Below the pieces are notes generated by a model. That model saw only the letters and a program-made list of their open reading frames with translations, was not told the origin of the DNA and searched no databases. Positions 63,750-64,000 of a stretch of DNA of 64,000 bases are shown here, piece after piece. Positions within the stretch are counted from its first letter, which is position 1, and each line of letters opens with the position of its first letter. Source of the stretch: Bacteroides sp. GTDB taxonomy: Bacteria > Bacteroidota > Bacteroidia > Bacteroidales > Bacteroidaceae. Position numbers and translations under genes: made by a program. The DNA lies in the NCBI GenBank assembly GCA_023665805.1, contig JAMPDJ010000003.1, forward strand, positions 102,985 to 166,984, written 5' to 3'.

Positions 63750-64000
63750 CTATTTCATATAATAGACCTTGCTGACTATTTTCCAATCTTTTCCATTTTT
63801 GGCAAGAGTAAACATATCGGAAAACTCGGTCTCCCCAAACTTAGACTCAATCCTTACCATAGCCACATTCCCCGCTATGCTATATTGGCTTACTTCGTAT
63901 GACGCAGACTGTTTTCCTGTCGCATCATAATAGGTGAATAGTTCTTGATACTGTGTCAAAAAGTGTGTCTGAGAGTAGGCACTAAAAAAAGGACCAGCCA
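63750..64000 (-). CDS. Lumazine-binding / NTF2-like protein, C-terminal fragment
   Basis: The frame is open to the window edge. The end reads TEFSDMFTLAKNGKDWKIVSKVYYMK, the usual C-terminal pattern of the Lumazine_bd_2 branch of the NTF2/SnoaL fold (xFTDxFTLxKxxGxWKIVxKxYY). These small proteins bind ligands and are of varied function. Its position upstream of rteA, where tetQ sits in CTnDOT, is notable. The start and length cannot be seen. Confidence 0.6.
   Translation of the reverse strand, partial: AGPFFSAYSQTHFLTQYQELFTYYDATGKQSASYEVSQYSIAGNVAMVRIESKFGETEFSDMFTLAKNGKDWKIVSKVYYMK

Noticed and set aside
1..64000. CRISPR arrays, tRNA and rRNA genes
   Set aside because: No regularly spaced direct repeats and no T-loop or anticodon-arm patterns were found in the gaps by eye; a tRNAscan or CRISPR search was not possible.

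Overview
The window looks like a stretch of Bacteroidales chromosome, most likely Prevotellaceae. Supporting signs are Bacteroidota -7 boxes (TAnnTTTG, some with TTTG about 20 bp upstream), a Bacteroidetes-type omega subunit, BamD, type-B T9SS sorting domain, DUF4293, DUF4296, DUF5112/DUF5113-like and DUF3160 proteins, a two-domain CBM20 amylomaltase, and an RteA/RteB module of the CTnDOT type. No rRNA, tRNA or CRISPR array was seen.

Layout: 1-1815 is the N-terminal part of an AddA/RecB-like helicase-nuclease subunit. 2-7 kb carries panB, a DPE2-like malQ and mntP. 7-11.6 kb is a sulfatase plus GH20 hexosaminidase pair that probably acts on sulfated host glycans. 11.7-22 kb mixes repair and housekeeping genes: uvrA, a T9SS cargo, an OmpA/PorT-like barrel, DUF4293-rpoZ-bamD, uvrB and purA. 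22.1-25.1 kb is an overlapping AraC regulator - DPP III peptidase - alkylation-repair operon. 25.1-27.7 kb encodes an SbcC-like zinc-hook coiled coil with no visible ATPase head. 27.9-30.1 kb is an AT-rich patch with a beta-propeller lipoprotein and a frameshifted small exported protein. hisS, pcrA and a four-helix membrane protein follow.

34.8-41.5 kb holds a signalling group: a response regulator, an unusual two-part membrane sensor kinase and two TPR proteins, next to gyrA. 44.7-49.9 kb is the ileS-lspA-DUF4296 operon, ending in a coupled 54-residue gene that is easy to miss; this operon is flanked by inverted copies of an IS-end-like element. 50.5-55.2 kb carries an XRE regulator, holA, an AMP nucleosidase, a solitary HsdR_N-type nuclease domain and tag. 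55.5-59.6 kb is a run of three probable lipoproteins (VCBS-like, DUF3160, CapA-like). From about 59.6 kb to the end the DNA looks more AT-rich and carries rteB-rteA, the likely edge of an integrated CTnDOT-family element, followed by a cut-off lumazine-binding-like protein.

The most unusual signals are: a roughly 190-bp hairpin repeat with perfect, covarying terminal inverted repeats in two copies; a second palindromic repeat family at three sites; near-perfect 24-25 bp palindromes between convergent genes; a probable leaderless uvrB mRNA; the headless zinc-hook protein; and the tandem kinase whose two halves look complementary. Family assignments come from reading motifs by eye; no database search was run.
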